Assembly (NCBI GenBank): GCA_046342195.1
Contig: JBKDQE010000026.1
Location: 1-64,000 of the forward strand
DNA: 64,000 nucleotides
Direction of reading: 5' to 3'
From: CANHBY01 sp046342195
GTDB lineage: Bacteria; Pseudomonadota; Gammaproteobacteria; Burkholderiales; Burkholderiaceae_C
A model generated the notes under the pieces. That model was given only the letters and a program-made list of their open reading frames with translations, was not told the DNA's origin and did no database searches. Below, piece after piece: positions 16,732 through 25,372 of this stretch. The position numbers and the translations under genes were made by a program. Position 1 is the first letter of the stretch. Every line of letters begins with the position of its first letter.

Positions 16732-16864
16732 TTCGATGGCTTTTGTGTGTTTGGATAAAAATGCGGTTTCTGCGGAGCTGAATTGAGCCCCGGAGCGAGC
16801 CAATGCAGCCTCTTTTGCGCCCAGACAAAGGGGTCTTTTACCACATTTTTTGGCTTTATTTTGA

Positions 16865-16880
16865 AAACTACGGGTAGTGT
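16865..16880. promoter_or_regulatory. Possible upstream NrdR box
   Basis: AAACTACGGGTAGTGT matches the NrdR-box consensus aCaCwAtATaTwGtgt at 11 of 16 positions and is itself an inverted repeat (ACTACgggTAGT). It lies 41 bp (about four helical turns) upstream of a better box, a spacing known for paired NrdR boxes. Confidence 0.5.
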
Positions 16881-16905
16881 TTTCTTTTAAAAAAGGCCAA
16901 AAAAT

Positions 16906-16921
16906 ACACCACATATAGTGA
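16906..16921. promoter_or_regulatory. NrdR box upstream of nrdA
   Basis: ACACCACATATAGTGA matches the NrdR consensus at 13 of 16 positions. NrdR represses ribonucleotide reductase genes when dATP is abundant. A -10-like CATAAT follows at about 16945. The nrdA start is 380 bp downstream, leaving a long leader. Confidence 0.65.
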
Positions 16922-17301
16922 CCTCGATCACACTGAAAAGCGGTCATAATTTATCGGTCAGCAGCAGTTTTCCGGCTTCCTGTGCACACCCTGACCTCAG
17001 GGGTTTCAGTCTGAGCCGGGTGACATGGTTTGAGGCTCTTTTGACAGCTCTTGCCTGCTCAGGGCCTGCTTGCCAAAAGAGCAAAGTGATGCGCACTGGT
17101 GTTCACATTTTCGTTGCAGGAGCTCTGGTTTGATGACTGTTCATGACTCTGTCTTCTTCGGCTTCCCTGTTGTCGATCGGGTTTCTTCTGTCTGAACCTT
17201 GGTTTTTTGTCGTCATGCGCCCGATAGGCGCTTTCAAGATTTGTTTGGAAGTATTCATTCTTCCACCCCTCCGGGTATCCATCCATCAAGAAGGAGATTT
17301 C
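16922..17301 (+). other. Long nrdA leader region
   Basis: About 380 bp between the NrdR boxes and the nrdA start. I see no cobalamin-riboswitch landmarks and no convincing small gene. A strong ribosome-binding site (AAGGAG at ~17290) precedes ATG 17302. An upstream in-frame start at 17143 exists but gives a hydrophobic leader with no relation to NrdA. Confidence 0.4.
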
Positions 17302-20172
17302 ATGCAAGTATCGGCCTCTGAGGCAGTAGCAACCTCATTCAAAGCCCCGTCCATGTCGCTCATGGCTTCGGCTTATCAGGGTTACCAAATTATTCGTCGC
17401 AACGGCGCTGTGGTGGCGTTCGAGCCCAGCAAAATCTCGATTGCCCTGATGAAAGCTTTCTTGGCGGTGCATGGCACCCAAGGGGCGGCGTCGTCCAGCG
17501 TCAGGGAAACCGTGGATGGTTTGACGGAGGCGGTGGTGCGCGCTTTATTGCGTTCTCGGCCTGGCGGTGGCACCTTTCACATTGAAGATGTGCAAGACCA
17601 TGTCGAGCTTGGCCTGATGCGAGGTGGGCACCATGAGGTCGCCCGGGCCTATGTGCTGTACCGAGAACGCCGAACACAAGAGCGCTCGAAACAAATCAAG
17701 CCGATCAAGCCTTCTGAGCCGGTCATTCAGGTGCTTGATCGCGGTCAAAAAATGCCTTTAAGCTTGAATCGTTTGCACACCTGGATCGAATCGGCTTGCG
17801 CCAATTTGGGCGCTGATGTTCAGGCCGAGCCTATTTTGTTGGAAACCCAGCGCAATTTATACGACGGGGTGCCCATGGAAGAAGTTCATAAAGCCGCCAT
17901 TTTGGCAGCCCGCACCCTCATTGAGAAAGACCCTGGTTATAGCAACGCAACCGCTCGTTTATTGCTGCACACCCTCCGCAAAGAGGTGCTTGGGGCTGAA
18001 GTCTTGCACAGTGAAATGCAGCCGCAATATGGCCTTTGTTTTCCCGACTTGATCAAAAAAGGTGTGCAAGCCGAATTGCTCGATGAACGCCTGCTTGAAT
18101 TTGATCTGACACGTCTGGGAGCGGCCCTGAAAGCTGACCGCGACCTTCAATTTGACTACCTCGGGCTGCAAACCCTTTATGATCGTTATTTTCTTCATAT
18201 CGACGGTGCTCGCATTGAGTTGCCTCAAACCTTTTTCATGCGGGTTGCGATGGGTCTGGCGCTCAATGAGGTCCATCGCGAAGAGTGTGCCATCGAGTTC
18301 TATGAGGTGTTGTCCCGCTTTGAGTTCATGTGTTCAACGCCCTCATTGTTCAACTCGGGAAGCCGCCGCTCACAACTTTCAAGCTGCTACTTGACCACGG
18401 TATCGGATGACCTTGAAGGCATCTATGAGGCCCTCAAGGAAAACGCCTTGCTGTCCAAGTTCGCGGGGGGGCTCGGTAACGACTGGACTTCTGTGCGCGC
18501 TTTGGGTTCCCATATCAAGGGCACCAATGGCCAGAGCCAGGGGGTGGTTCCCTTCCTGAAGGTCGTCAACGATACCGCGGTGGCCGTCAACCAAGGGGGC
18601 AAGCGCAAGGGGGCCGTCTGCGCCTACCTCGAAACTTGGCACCTCGACATTGAAGAGTTCCTGGAGTTGCGCAAAAACACGGGCGATGATCGTCGGCGCA
18701 CGCATGATATGAACACCGCCAACTGGATTCCTGATCTTTTCATGAAGCGGGTCATGGAAGGCGCCCACTGGACTTTATTTTCACCCAGCACCTGCCCTGA
18801 TTTGCACGACAAGTTTGGTCAAGACTTTGAGCAGGCTTACGTGGCTTATGAAGCCAAGGCGGCCTCTGGTGAAATCAAGCTCTGCAAAAGGCTGCCGGCC
18901 CGTGACCTGTGGCGCAAGATGTTGACCATGCTGTTTGAAACTGGCCACCCCTGGATCACGTTCAAAGATGCTTGTAACGTGAGGTCACCTCAGCAGCATG
19001 TCGGGGTGGTTCACTCGAGCAATCTGTGCACTGAAATCACCCTCAACACCAGCAACTCGGAAATCGCCGTCTGCAACCTCGGCTCCATCAATCTGATGCA
19101 GCACCTCAAAGACGGTGACATTGATCACGACAAACTCAAGCGCACCGTGGGCATTGCCATGCGCATGCTCGATAACGTGATCGATATCAACTACTACGCC
19201 GTCAAAAAAGCGCGCGACTCCAATCTGCGCCATCGCCCCGTGGGTTTGGGCCTCATGGGTTTTCAGGATGCCCTGCATCAAATGCGCATTCCTTATGCCT
19301 CGCAAGAAGCACTGGCATTCGCTGATCAATCGACGGAAGCCTTGTGCTACTACGCCTATTGGGCCTCCACCGAATTGGCCGCTGAGCGGGGCCGTTATGA
19401 CACCTATCAAGGCTCATTGTGGGATCGTGGCATTTTGCCCCTGGACACACTGAATTTATTGACCGAGCAGCGCGGCGGTTTTGTGGAAGTTGACCGCACG
19501 ACCAGCCTGGACTGGATCGCCCTGCGTGATCGCATCCAGACCCACGGCATGCGCAACTCCAATTGTGTGGCCATTGCGCCAACGGCCACCATCTCCAATA
19601 TCGTCGGCGTCAGTGCATCCATTGAGCCTTCGTTCGGGAATCTTTCGGTCAAATCCAACTTGTCCGGCGAGTTCACGATGGTGAATGAATTCCTTGTCCG
19701 AGACCTCAAACGCCTAGGCTTATGGGACGACGTGATGGTGATGGACCTCAAGCATTTTGATGGCTCATTGCAGCGTATTGATCGTGTCCCTCAAGATCTC
19801 AAGGCCTTGTATGCCACGGCATTTGAAATTGAAACCCATTGGTTGGTCGAAGCCGCAGCACGCCGCCAAAAGTGGATCGATCAGTCCCAGTCACTCAACA
19901 TCTATATGGCCGGAGCTTCAGGCAAAAAGCTCGATGAAACCTACAAGCTTGCTTGGTTGCGCGGTCTCAAAACCACTTACTACCTGCGTACCTTGGGGGC
20001 CACTCATGTTGAAAAATCCACCGTCAAAGCCGGTCAGATGAATGCTGTTGCCAGCAGAGCCAGCGCCTCTGCAGCAACCCCGCCCGAAACCCCTGAAGCC
20101 GCCACCACAGAGCCCGCAACAGATATCAAGTTTTGTGCCATCGATGATCCGGGTTGCGAGTCTTGTCAGTAA
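17302..20172 (+). CDS. nrdA: Class Ia ribonucleoside-diphosphate reductase, alpha subunit
   Basis: This 956-aa catalytic subunit reduces ribonucleotides to deoxyribonucleotides. An N-terminal ATP-cone (~28-120) gives dATP feedback control. Active-site elements: the first thiol in SQLSSCYLTTV, SSNLCTEITLNTSN with the radical Asn-Cys-Glu set, the second thiol in SEIAVCNLGSINL, and a late PTATISNIVGVSASIEP loop. The C-terminus ends CAIDDPGCESCQ, carrying the redox-active cysteine pair that reloads the active site. The protein is longer than E. coli NrdA (761) because of the N-terminal region, as in many betaproteobacteria. nrdB follows 132 bp downstream. Confidence 0.97.
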   Translation: MQVSASEAVATSFKAPSMSLMASAYQGYQIIRRNGAVVAFEPSKISIALMKAFLAVHGTQGAASSSVRETVDGLTEAVVRALLRSRPGGGTFHIEDVQDHVELGLMRGGHHEVARAYVLYRERRTQERSKQIKPIKPSEPVIQVLDRGQKMPLSLNRLHTWIESACANLGADVQAEPILLETQRNLYDGVPMEEVHKAAILAARTLIEKDPGYSNATARLLLHTLRKEVLGAEVLHSEMQPQYGLCFPDLIKKGVQAELLDERLLEFDLTRLGAALKADRDLQFDYLGLQTLYDRYFLHIDGARIELPQTFFMRVAMGLALNEVHREECAIEFYEVLSRFEFMCSTPSLFNSGSRRSQLSSCYLTTVSDDLEGIYEALKENALLSKFAGGLGNDWTSVRALGSHIKGTNGQSQGVVPFLKVVNDTAVAVNQGGKRKGAVCAYLETWHLDIEEFLELRKNTGDDRRRTHDMNTANWIPDLFMKRVMEGAHWTLFSPSTCPDLHDKFGQDFEQAYVAYEAKAASGEIKLCKRLPARDLWRKMLTMLFETGHPWITFKDACNVRSPQQHVGVVHSSNLCTEITLNTSNSEIAVCNLGSINLMQHLKDGDIDHDKLKRTVGIAMRMLDNVIDINYYAVKKARDSNLRHRPVGLGLMGFQDALHQMRIPYASQEALAFADQSTEALCYYAYWASTELAAERGRYDTYQGSLWDRGILPLDTLNLLTEQRGGFVEVDRTTSLDWIALRDRIQTHGMRNSNCVAIAPTATISNIVGVSASIEPSFGNLSVKSNLSGEFTMVNEFLVRDLKRLGLWDDVMVMDLKHFDGSLQRIDRVPQDLKALYATAFEIETHWLVEAAARRQKWIDQSQSLNIYMAGASGKKLDETYKLAWLRGLKTTYYLRTLGATHVEKSTVKAGQMNAVASRASASAATPPETPEAATTEPATDIKFCAIDDPGCESCQ

Positions 20173-20304
20173 TTTTTTTGATCTCATCAGCCCGCCTTCG
20201 ATGTCGCGCAACAACAGGGCCAAGCTGATTTGGCAGGCTTCATCAATAAGTGCTTGGGGTTTGAGCACAACACTCTCATAATTCCATCGCAGAGGACATT
20301 CACC

Positions 20305-21504
20305 ATGTTAGTTTGGGACGAAGAAATCTCTTCATCAAGTGCGTCCAATCATCTGGCGCGTTCAGCAGCCGCCGAGGCGGCATCTTTGGCTTCGGCATCG
20401 CTATCGGTCTCCCCATCGGGCCTTGGCCCAATGGATTCATTCTTCCCTTCCCCAGTGCCTGATCACCCCAAGCCCATCACCTTGCGTCGCGTCAGTGCAG
20501 CAGATAAGCGCATCATCAACGGCAAGACCGATGTCAACCAATTGGTGCCTTTCAAATACAAGTGGGCCTGGGAAAAATATCTCGCCACCTGTGCCAATCA
20601 CTGGATGCCCCAAGAAATCAACATGTCGCGAGACATCGCAACCTGGAAATCACCGCAGGGCTTGTCTGAAGATGAGCGGCGCATCATCAAGCGCAATCTT
20701 GGCTTCTTCGTAACCGCCGACTCTCTGGCGGCGAATAACATCGTGCTAGGAACCTACCGCCACATTACCGCCCCGGAATGTCGCCAGTTTCTTTTGCGCC
20801 AGGCCTTTGAAGAGGCGATTCACACCCATGCCTACCAGTACATTGTTGAGTCACTCGGCCTCGACGAAAGCGAAATTTTCAATGCCTACCATGAGGTTCC
20901 CTCGATTCGGGACAAGGACGAATTCCTGATTCCGTTCATCGAGCAGATCATGAACCCTGCTTTCCATACCGGCACCACCGAAAACGATCAAAAGCTTTTG
21001 AAGAGCCTGATCGTATTCGCCTGCCTGATGGAAGGCTTGTTTTTTTATGTTGGCTTTACCCAGATTCTGGCTCTTGGACGTCAAAATAAAATGACAGGTG
21101 CCGCGGAGCAATATCAATACATTTTGCGTGATGAGTCCATGCACTGTAATTTCGGCATTGATCTGATCAATCAAATCAAACTTGAAAACCCGCACCTCTG
21201 GACCACTGAATTCAAAACCGAGATCCATAACTTGTTCATGAAGGCTGTCGAGCTCGAATATCGCTATGCCGAAGACACCATGCCCAGAGGCGTTCTGGGT
21301 CTGAATGCCTCCATGTTCAAGGGGTACTTGCGATACATTGCCAACCGTCGGGCCACACAAATTGGCCTTGATGCCCTCTTTCCCCACGAAGAAAACCCTT
21401 TCCCTTGGATGAGCGAAATGATCGACCTCAAAAAAGAGCGCAACTTTTTTGAGACCCGTGTCATTGAATACCAGTCTGGCGGCGCTCTCTCTTGGGACGA
21501 ATAA
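20305..21504 (+). CDS. nrdB: Class Ia ribonucleoside-diphosphate reductase, beta subunit
   Basis: This 399-aa small subunit houses the di-iron centre and tyrosyl radical. FEEAIHTHAYQYIVE carries metal ligands Glu and His and a Tyr in the same register as E. coli Tyr122; DESMHCNFGIDLINQI carries the later Glu and His ligands. Residues ~10-45 form an Ser/Ala-rich tail not needed for the fold, typical of this lineage. ATG 20305 is preceded by agagga; the frame is open further up to 20230 but without family similarity. The last residues GGALSWDE fit the tail that docks into NrdA. Confidence 0.97.
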   Translation: MLVWDEEISSSSASNHLARSAAAEAASLASASLSVSPSGLGPMDSFFPSPVPDHPKPITLRRVSAADKRIINGKTDVNQLVPFKYKWAWEKYLATCANHWMPQEINMSRDIATWKSPQGLSEDERRIIKRNLGFFVTADSLAANNIVLGTYRHITAPECRQFLLRQAFEEAIHTHAYQYIVESLGLDESEIFNAYHEVPSIRDKDEFLIPFIEQIMNPAFHTGTTENDQKLLKSLIVFACLMEGLFFYVGFTQILALGRQNKMTGAAEQYQYILRDESMHCNFGIDLINQIKLENPHLWTTEFKTEIHNLFMKAVELEYRYAEDTMPRGVLGLNASMFKGYLRYIANRRATQIGLDALFPHEENPFPWMSEMIDLKKERNFFETRVIEYQSGGALSWDE

Positions 21505-21693
21505 AGCATGTGCGATCCAAATTCACTTGACAGGGAACCACGCCAACCTGCAGGCGTGGTCGATGTAGCGTGACTGCATTCATCACACCGAAGCGTCCTT
21601 TGCGGGCAGATTTTCGGGTGCTGAGTAGCTGCCTGGCCATGGCTTTTGGCGTTGCCACGCAGCTTTCTTTCAACTTGATCTAGGAGAAGTGAA

Positions 21694-22134
21694 ATGGCAA
21701 CTGCGAAAAAGGCTCCGGCCAAAAAAGCAGCACCTGCAAAGAAGGCTGCATCGGTGACTGACACCGCGGCACCCGCCAAGAAAGCTGCTGCACCTGCCAA
21801 AAAAGCTGCGGCACCGGCCAAGAAAGCCGCTGCACCGGCCAAGAAAGCCGCTGCACCGGCCAAGAAAGCTGCTGCACCGGCCAAGAAAGCTGCTGCACCC
21901 GCCAAGAAAGCTGCTGCACCCGCCAAGAAAGCTGCTGCACCCGCCAAGAAAGCTGCTGCACCCGCCAAGAAAGCCGCTGCACCGGCCAAAAAAGCCGCTG
22001 CACCGGCCAAGAAAGCTGCTACACCCGCCAAGAAAGCCGCTTCTACAAACACACCGCCTGCATCAGCACAAACAGTTAAAACATCACTCAACCCCCACGC
22101 TGCGTGGCCCTTTCCCACTGGATCCAAGGCCTGA
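21694..22134 (+). CDS. Histone H1-like DNA-binding protein (Lys/Ala repeats)
   Basis: A 146-aa, very basic protein: a 25-residue lead-in (MATAKKAPAKKAAPAKKA), 13 tandem copies of a seven-residue unit APAKKAA (residues 26-116, the last one TPAKKAA), and a tail ending LNPHAAWPFPTGSKA. It resembles eukaryotic histone H1 tails and the bacterial H1-like proteins found downstream of nrdB in Burkholderiales; it probably coats DNA without sequence preference. A ribosome-binding site (aggagaag) lies 6-12 bp upstream. Copy number of such repeats usually varies between strains. Confidence 0.88.
   Translation: MATAKKAPAKKAAPAKKAASVTDTAAPAKKAAAPAKKAAAPAKKAAAPAKKAAAPAKKAAAPAKKAAAPAKKAAAPAKKAAAPAKKAAAPAKKAAAPAKKAAAPAKKAATPAKKAASTNTPPASAQTVKTSLNPHAAWPFPTGSKA
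21769..22041 (+). repeat. 21-bp tandem repeat, 13 copies
   Basis: Thirteen consecutive 21-bp units, each encoding APAKKAA (the last TPAKKAA), vary only at synonymous sites (gcacccgccaagaaagctgct and gcaccggccaagaaagccgct types). Runs of identical neighbours indicate recent expansion by slippage or recombination. Confidence 0.92.
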
Positions 22135-22163
22135 GGCACACTCTGCCTGAAAAAACCGGCCAA

Positions 22164-22216
22164 GGCCTGTTAACACTAAAGATGGCAGTGCGAACGCGGT
22201 CATTGGGGCACAGCGC
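22164..22216 (+). repeat. 53-bp IS-end-like repeat, copy B
   Basis: This is the reverse complement of 3713-3765, with 51 of 53 positions identical. It begins GGCCTGTTAACACTAAAGAT. Downstream sequence (22217-22497) does not match the transposase fragment next to copy A and holds no gene I can support. Confidence 0.75.
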
Positions 22217-22497
22217 GGCGTTGCACGTCTCGCCAAGGCGAATAGCCTTGGTTGAGGGCGAGCACACGCGCTCCTCCGACATCGAACGGGCTCTGCTCAA
22301 GGAAACAATCGAGCGGTAACCACCGTTGAAGTCTGGTCGAAACCCGGATGCACTGCGTCAAGCGGCCGGGGAAGCGGCTGATGGCGCTCACATTTGAGCG
22401 TCAGGGGGTGGAGATGCCTGTGCATGTGGCTTGGCTCAACCGTTTCACGCCTCCTGGCCGACCCAGCACAATGCCTGTGTTTTTAGATGCCAAGACC
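22217..22497. other. Intergenic region without a recognisable gene
   Basis: About 280 bp between the IS-end-like repeat and ndh. A short plus-strand frame (22348-22545) runs into the ndh coding region on the opposite strand and resembles no family I know. It is probably decayed insertion-sequence or flanking DNA. Confidence 0.35.
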
Positions 22498-23841
22498 TCA
22501 ATGCAGCTTGATGCGGGGCCGGTGGGTTCGGTCGATCCATTCTGAGAGAGTGATCAGAATCGTTTTGCGCAGGCCGCCGAGGGCCAATTGGTGTTGTTTG
22601 TGCAGGACCCAGTACATCAGACGCGCCAAATAGCCTTCCACGAACAAGCTGCCTTTGGTGAGGCTGCCCATCAAACTGCCGACAGAAGAGTAACCCGACA
22701 AAGAAACCAGGGAGCCCTGATCTTTGAAAATGAAGGGCGGCGGAGCCTTGCGGGCAGGTTTCAGGCCCACGATGGCGGGAAGGTGCCGAACCAGATACAT
22801 GGCTTGTTGATAAGCCGACTGCGCCCGCGGCGGCACCCAGCTGCCATTGGGCTGAGGACAAGCCGCGCAGTCGCCGAAGGCAAAAATATGGGGGTCTTGC
22901 GTGGTTTGCAGGGTGCTGGTGACCAGCAGCTGGTTGAGTTTATTGGTTTCCAGAGGGGCTTCATCCCCGAGGGTTTTCAGCACTTCATTGGCCTTGACCC
23001 CGGCGGCCCAGACCGTCAATGCCGATTGAATCACCTTGCCGCTGGCCATTTTGATGCAATCAGCGGTCACCTCCACCACGCGCTCATTGGTGTGAACCTC
23101 AATGGAGAGCTTACGCAGCTCGCGCACGGCAGCCATACTGAGTCGCTCAGGCAGTTGGGAGAGTACCCTGGGAGCCGCCTCAATGAGGGCAATTTGCAGG
23201 TCTTTTTCGGGGTGAATATGGTCAAAGCCAAAGGTGGCCAGCATGCGTGCCGAGGCATGCAGTTCTGCGGCCAATTCAACGCCTGTAGCGCCTGCCCCCA
23301 CAATGGCAACGGTCAGACGCCCACTACCCGCTTCGCGCGGCACACTTTGCGAACGTATGCAGGCATTGATCAAGCGCTCGTTGAAGCGTTTGGCGGCTTG
23401 AGGGCTGTCGAGTTTGATGGTGTGTTCGGCGGCGCCGAGAGTGCCAAAATCATTGGTCTGGCTGCCAATGGCAATGACCAGGGTGTCATAGCCGAGCGAC
23501 TGGGCAGGCGTGATTTCAAGCCCTGTTTCATCAAAGCAGGCCGCCAGTGAGATCGTGCGGTTTTTTCGATCAACATTGACCAAACGGCCAAGTCGAAAGC
23601 GGAAGTGGTTCCATCGGGCCTGGGCCAGAAATTCAATTTCCTCAGAGTGAGTGTCAAAGCTGCCTGCCGCCAGTTGATGCAGCAGGGGCTTCCAGATGTG
23701 AGTGCGGGCGGCGTCTACCAAGGTGATTTCAGCCTGGCCAGAGCGGCCCCAGCGACGTCCGAGCCGGGTGGCCAAGGCCAGTCCGCCAGCGCCACCACCC
23801 ACGATGACGATGCGGTGAGGAACATGAGAAAAGTCGGGCAT
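22498..23841 (-). CDS. ndh: Type II NADH dehydrogenase (NDH-2)
   Basis: A 447-aa flavoprotein that passes electrons from NADH to quinone without pumping protons. FAD-binding fold IVIVGGGAGGLALATRLG (residues ~12-29); NAD-binding fold VAIVGAGATGVELAAELH (~178-195); the AFGDCAACP motif (~322-330) contacts FAD; and a C-terminal amphipathic segment (LARLMYWVLHKQHQLALGG, ~405-423) anchors the protein to the inner membrane face. Length is close to E. coli Ndh (434). It is monocistronic, with a promoter region shared with the divergent dcw cluster. Confidence 0.95.
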   Translation of the reverse strand: MPDFSHVPHRIVIVGGGAGGLALATRLGRRWGRSGQAEITLVDAARTHIWKPLLHQLAAGSFDTHSEEIEFLAQARWNHFRFRLGRLVNVDRKNRTISLAACFDETGLEITPAQSLGYDTLVIAIGSQTNDFGTLGAAEHTIKLDSPQAAKRFNERLINACIRSQSVPREAGSGRLTVAIVGAGATGVELAAELHASARMLATFGFDHIHPEKDLQIALIEAAPRVLSQLPERLSMAAVRELRKLSIEVHTNERVVEVTADCIKMASGKVIQSALTVWAAGVKANEVLKTLGDEAPLETNKLNQLLVTSTLQTTQDPHIFAFGDCAACPQPNGSWVPPRAQSAYQQAMYLVRHLPAIVGLKPARKAPPPFIFKDQGSLVSLSGYSSVGSLMGSLTKGSLFVEGYLARLMYWVLHKQHQLALGGLRKTILITLSEWIDRTHRPRIKLH

Positions 23842-24140
23842 AAATCAAAGAAAACAGGGACAGGGCATGGAGCGGATGAGACCGCTGTGCCTGTTTCACA
23901 GCCGGGGCATCATGGTGCGGCTATGAAATAAGGCGTTACGGGGCACTTTTGGCTCCAGGATCGGGCTTGGACAGCTTCATTTGAGGGGGTTTGGAAACCT
24001 CATTTTACCATCTGAAAATGCTCACGCATCACTTTCAGTGAGAGTTTCAAGTGCTTGTTTTTGAACATTTTTTTCACCCCCCCCTATTTAGGGGGTTGCA
24101 TTTATAAGTCATTGATTCAATTGATTTTTTTATTTTTTCG

Positions 24141-24169
24141 TTGACCGTCTGGATGGGCTGGGCTAAAGT
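24141..24169 (+). promoter_or_regulatory. Promoter of the dcw cluster
   Basis: TTGACC (24141-24146), a 17-bp spacer and TAAAGT (24164-24169) give a good sigma-70 promoter about 230 bp upstream of rsmH, in an AT-rich setting. It occupies the place expected for the main mra promoter. Confidence 0.68.
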
Positions 24170-24201
24170 GGAGCCTGATGAGCTTTTGTGGAATTTTGTG
24201 G
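24168..24201 (+). promoter_or_regulatory. Phased GTGG boxes, candidate MraZ operator
   Basis: GTGG occurs at 24168, 24188 and 24198, that is 20 and 10 bp apart on one face of the helix, starting inside the -10 element. MraZ repressors bind arrays of (G)TGGG-like repeats with about one-turn spacing just downstream of the mra promoter. The boxes here are less perfect than usual. Confidence 0.45.
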
Positions 24202-24359
24202 CGAACATCGGTTCTCAAGAATCGTCATCATTGACATAAAACGAGAAAAAGTGTAACTGCGCTTCAGCATGGGGTTTTGGCATCTCTTTTTGACCAGCAA
24301 CTCACGATCAACAAGCCTCCAGAAATACTCAACATGTTGCCTGGGTCACGCCACTTGAT

Positions 24360-24404
24360 ATGCCCGAAATCCTCAGAAATTTCAGTTTCCAATCCGGCAC
24401 ATGA
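24360..24404 (+). pseudogene. mraZ: Last 14 codons of a deleted mraZ
   Basis: The frame ATG 24360 to TGA 24402-24404 encodes MPEILRNFSFQSGT. Betaproteobacterial MraZ proteins end in (M)PE(A/S)L(K/R)NFSF, and here as in intact clusters the stop overlaps the rsmH start (ATGA). Upstream in the same frame a TGA at 24291 and unrelated residues follow, and only about 190 bp separate the promoter from this relic, too few for the usual ~430-bp gene. MraZ is therefore lost apart from its tail. Confidence 0.5.
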
Positions 24405-25372
24405 GCGATCCCTACAGTTCTTTCACCCACACCACGGTCTTGCTTCATGAAGCGGTTGAAGGGCTCTGCGTGCGTCCCGATGGCGTTTATGTTGATGGCA
24501 CGTTTGGTCGGGGAGGGCATTCGCGCCTGCTGCTTGAGCGTCTTGGCAAAAAAGGGCGATTGTTGGCATTCGATCGTGATCTCCAAGCCGTGAATGCGGC
24601 CTTGACAGGCCCTGACCGCCTGAATGATGAGCGCTTTTCGATTCGGCATACTGCGTTCAGTCAATTGGCCCATGTCCTGGAAAAGGAAGGCATTCCTCAA
24701 ATTGATGGCATCCTTCTGGATATCGGTGTCTCATCTCCTCAAATTGATCATGCCGAGCGCGGGTTCAGCTTCCGCTTGGAAGGCCCTCTGGATATGCGCA
24801 TGGATACCCAACGCGGCGAGACAGTGGCTGAGTTCCTGGCCCGCGCTGATGAAAAACAAATCGCCCAGGTCATCCGCGACTATGGCGAAGAACGTTTTGC
24901 CTCGCAAATTGCACGGGCCTTGGTGGCTCGTCGGAACGAGGGGCGACCCGTACGCACCACCACCGAATTGGCGGCTCTGGTGTCACGCATGGTCAAAACC
25001 CGTGAACCCGGCCAGGACCCCGCCACCCGCACTTTTCAAGCCTTGAGAATTTTTGTGAATGCCGAGCTCGAAGAGCTTCAGCAGGTTTTGGAAAGCACCC
25101 TGAGTGTGCTCGCCCCGGGCGGACGCCTGGTGGTTATCAGCTTTCATTCACTCGAAGATCGTATCGTCAAAACCTTCATGGCCCGTGAAAGCAAGGCGGT
25201 CTTTGATCGACGTGCCCCCTTTGCAAGCCCTCAGCCCATGAGGCTGAAATCAATCGCCCGCATCAAGCCGGGGCCCGCCGAGATCAAGGCCAATCGTCGC
25301 TCCCGATCTGCAGTGATGCGTGTGGCAGAGCGCACCGATGCGGCCTTCCTGCTTGGTGAAGGACAGGCATGA
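24401..25372 (+). CDS. rsmH: 16S rRNA m4C1402 methyltransferase RsmH
   Basis: A 323-aa SAM-dependent methyltransferase that modifies C1402 of 16S rRNA; first intact gene of the dcw cluster (old name mraW). Motifs: HTTVLLHEAVEGL (~10-22), SAM loop VDGTFGRGGHSRLLLERLG (~31-49), AFDRDLQA, ILLDIGVSSPQIDHAERGFSF (~106-126), and VISFHSLEDRIVK (~244-256). Length is normal (about 310-325). It overlaps the mraZ relic stop upstream and ftsL downstream by 4 bp. Confidence 0.97.
   Translation: MSDPYSSFTHTTVLLHEAVEGLCVRPDGVYVDGTFGRGGHSRLLLERLGKKGRLLAFDRDLQAVNAALTGPDRLNDERFSIRHTAFSQLAHVLEKEGIPQIDGILLDIGVSSPQIDHAERGFSFRLEGPLDMRMDTQRGETVAEFLARADEKQIAQVIRDYGEERFASQIARALVARRNEGRPVRTTTELAALVSRMVKTREPGQDPATRTFQALRIFVNAELEELQQVLESTLSVLAPGGRLVVISFHSLEDRIVKTFMARESKAVFDRRAPFASPQPMRLKSIARIKPGPAEIKANRRSRSAVMRVAERTDAAFLLGEGQA

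Noticed and set aside
16922..17301. Riboswitch in the nrdA leader
   Set aside because: None of the conserved cobalamin-riboswitch blocks is visible and the enzyme is class Ia, not B12-dependent.
21769..22041. CRISPR-like tandem repeat
   Set aside because: The 21-bp units are directly adjacent without spacers and encode a lysine-alanine protein in frame.
21264..22163. 300-codon minus-strand open frame rich in Ala, Phe, Leu and Gly
   Set aside because: It is the antisense of the histone repeat array and the nrdB end; the repeat gives an open frame on both strands. The plus-strand gene has a ribosome-binding site and family match.
22348..22545. 65-codon frame downstream of the second 53-bp repeat
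   Set aside because: No similarity to any family known to me, and it runs into the opposite-strand ndh gene.
22498..23550. 320-codon plus-strand frame opposite ndh
   Set aside because: It is a shadow of ndh; the minus-strand frame carries both dinucleotide-binding motifs.
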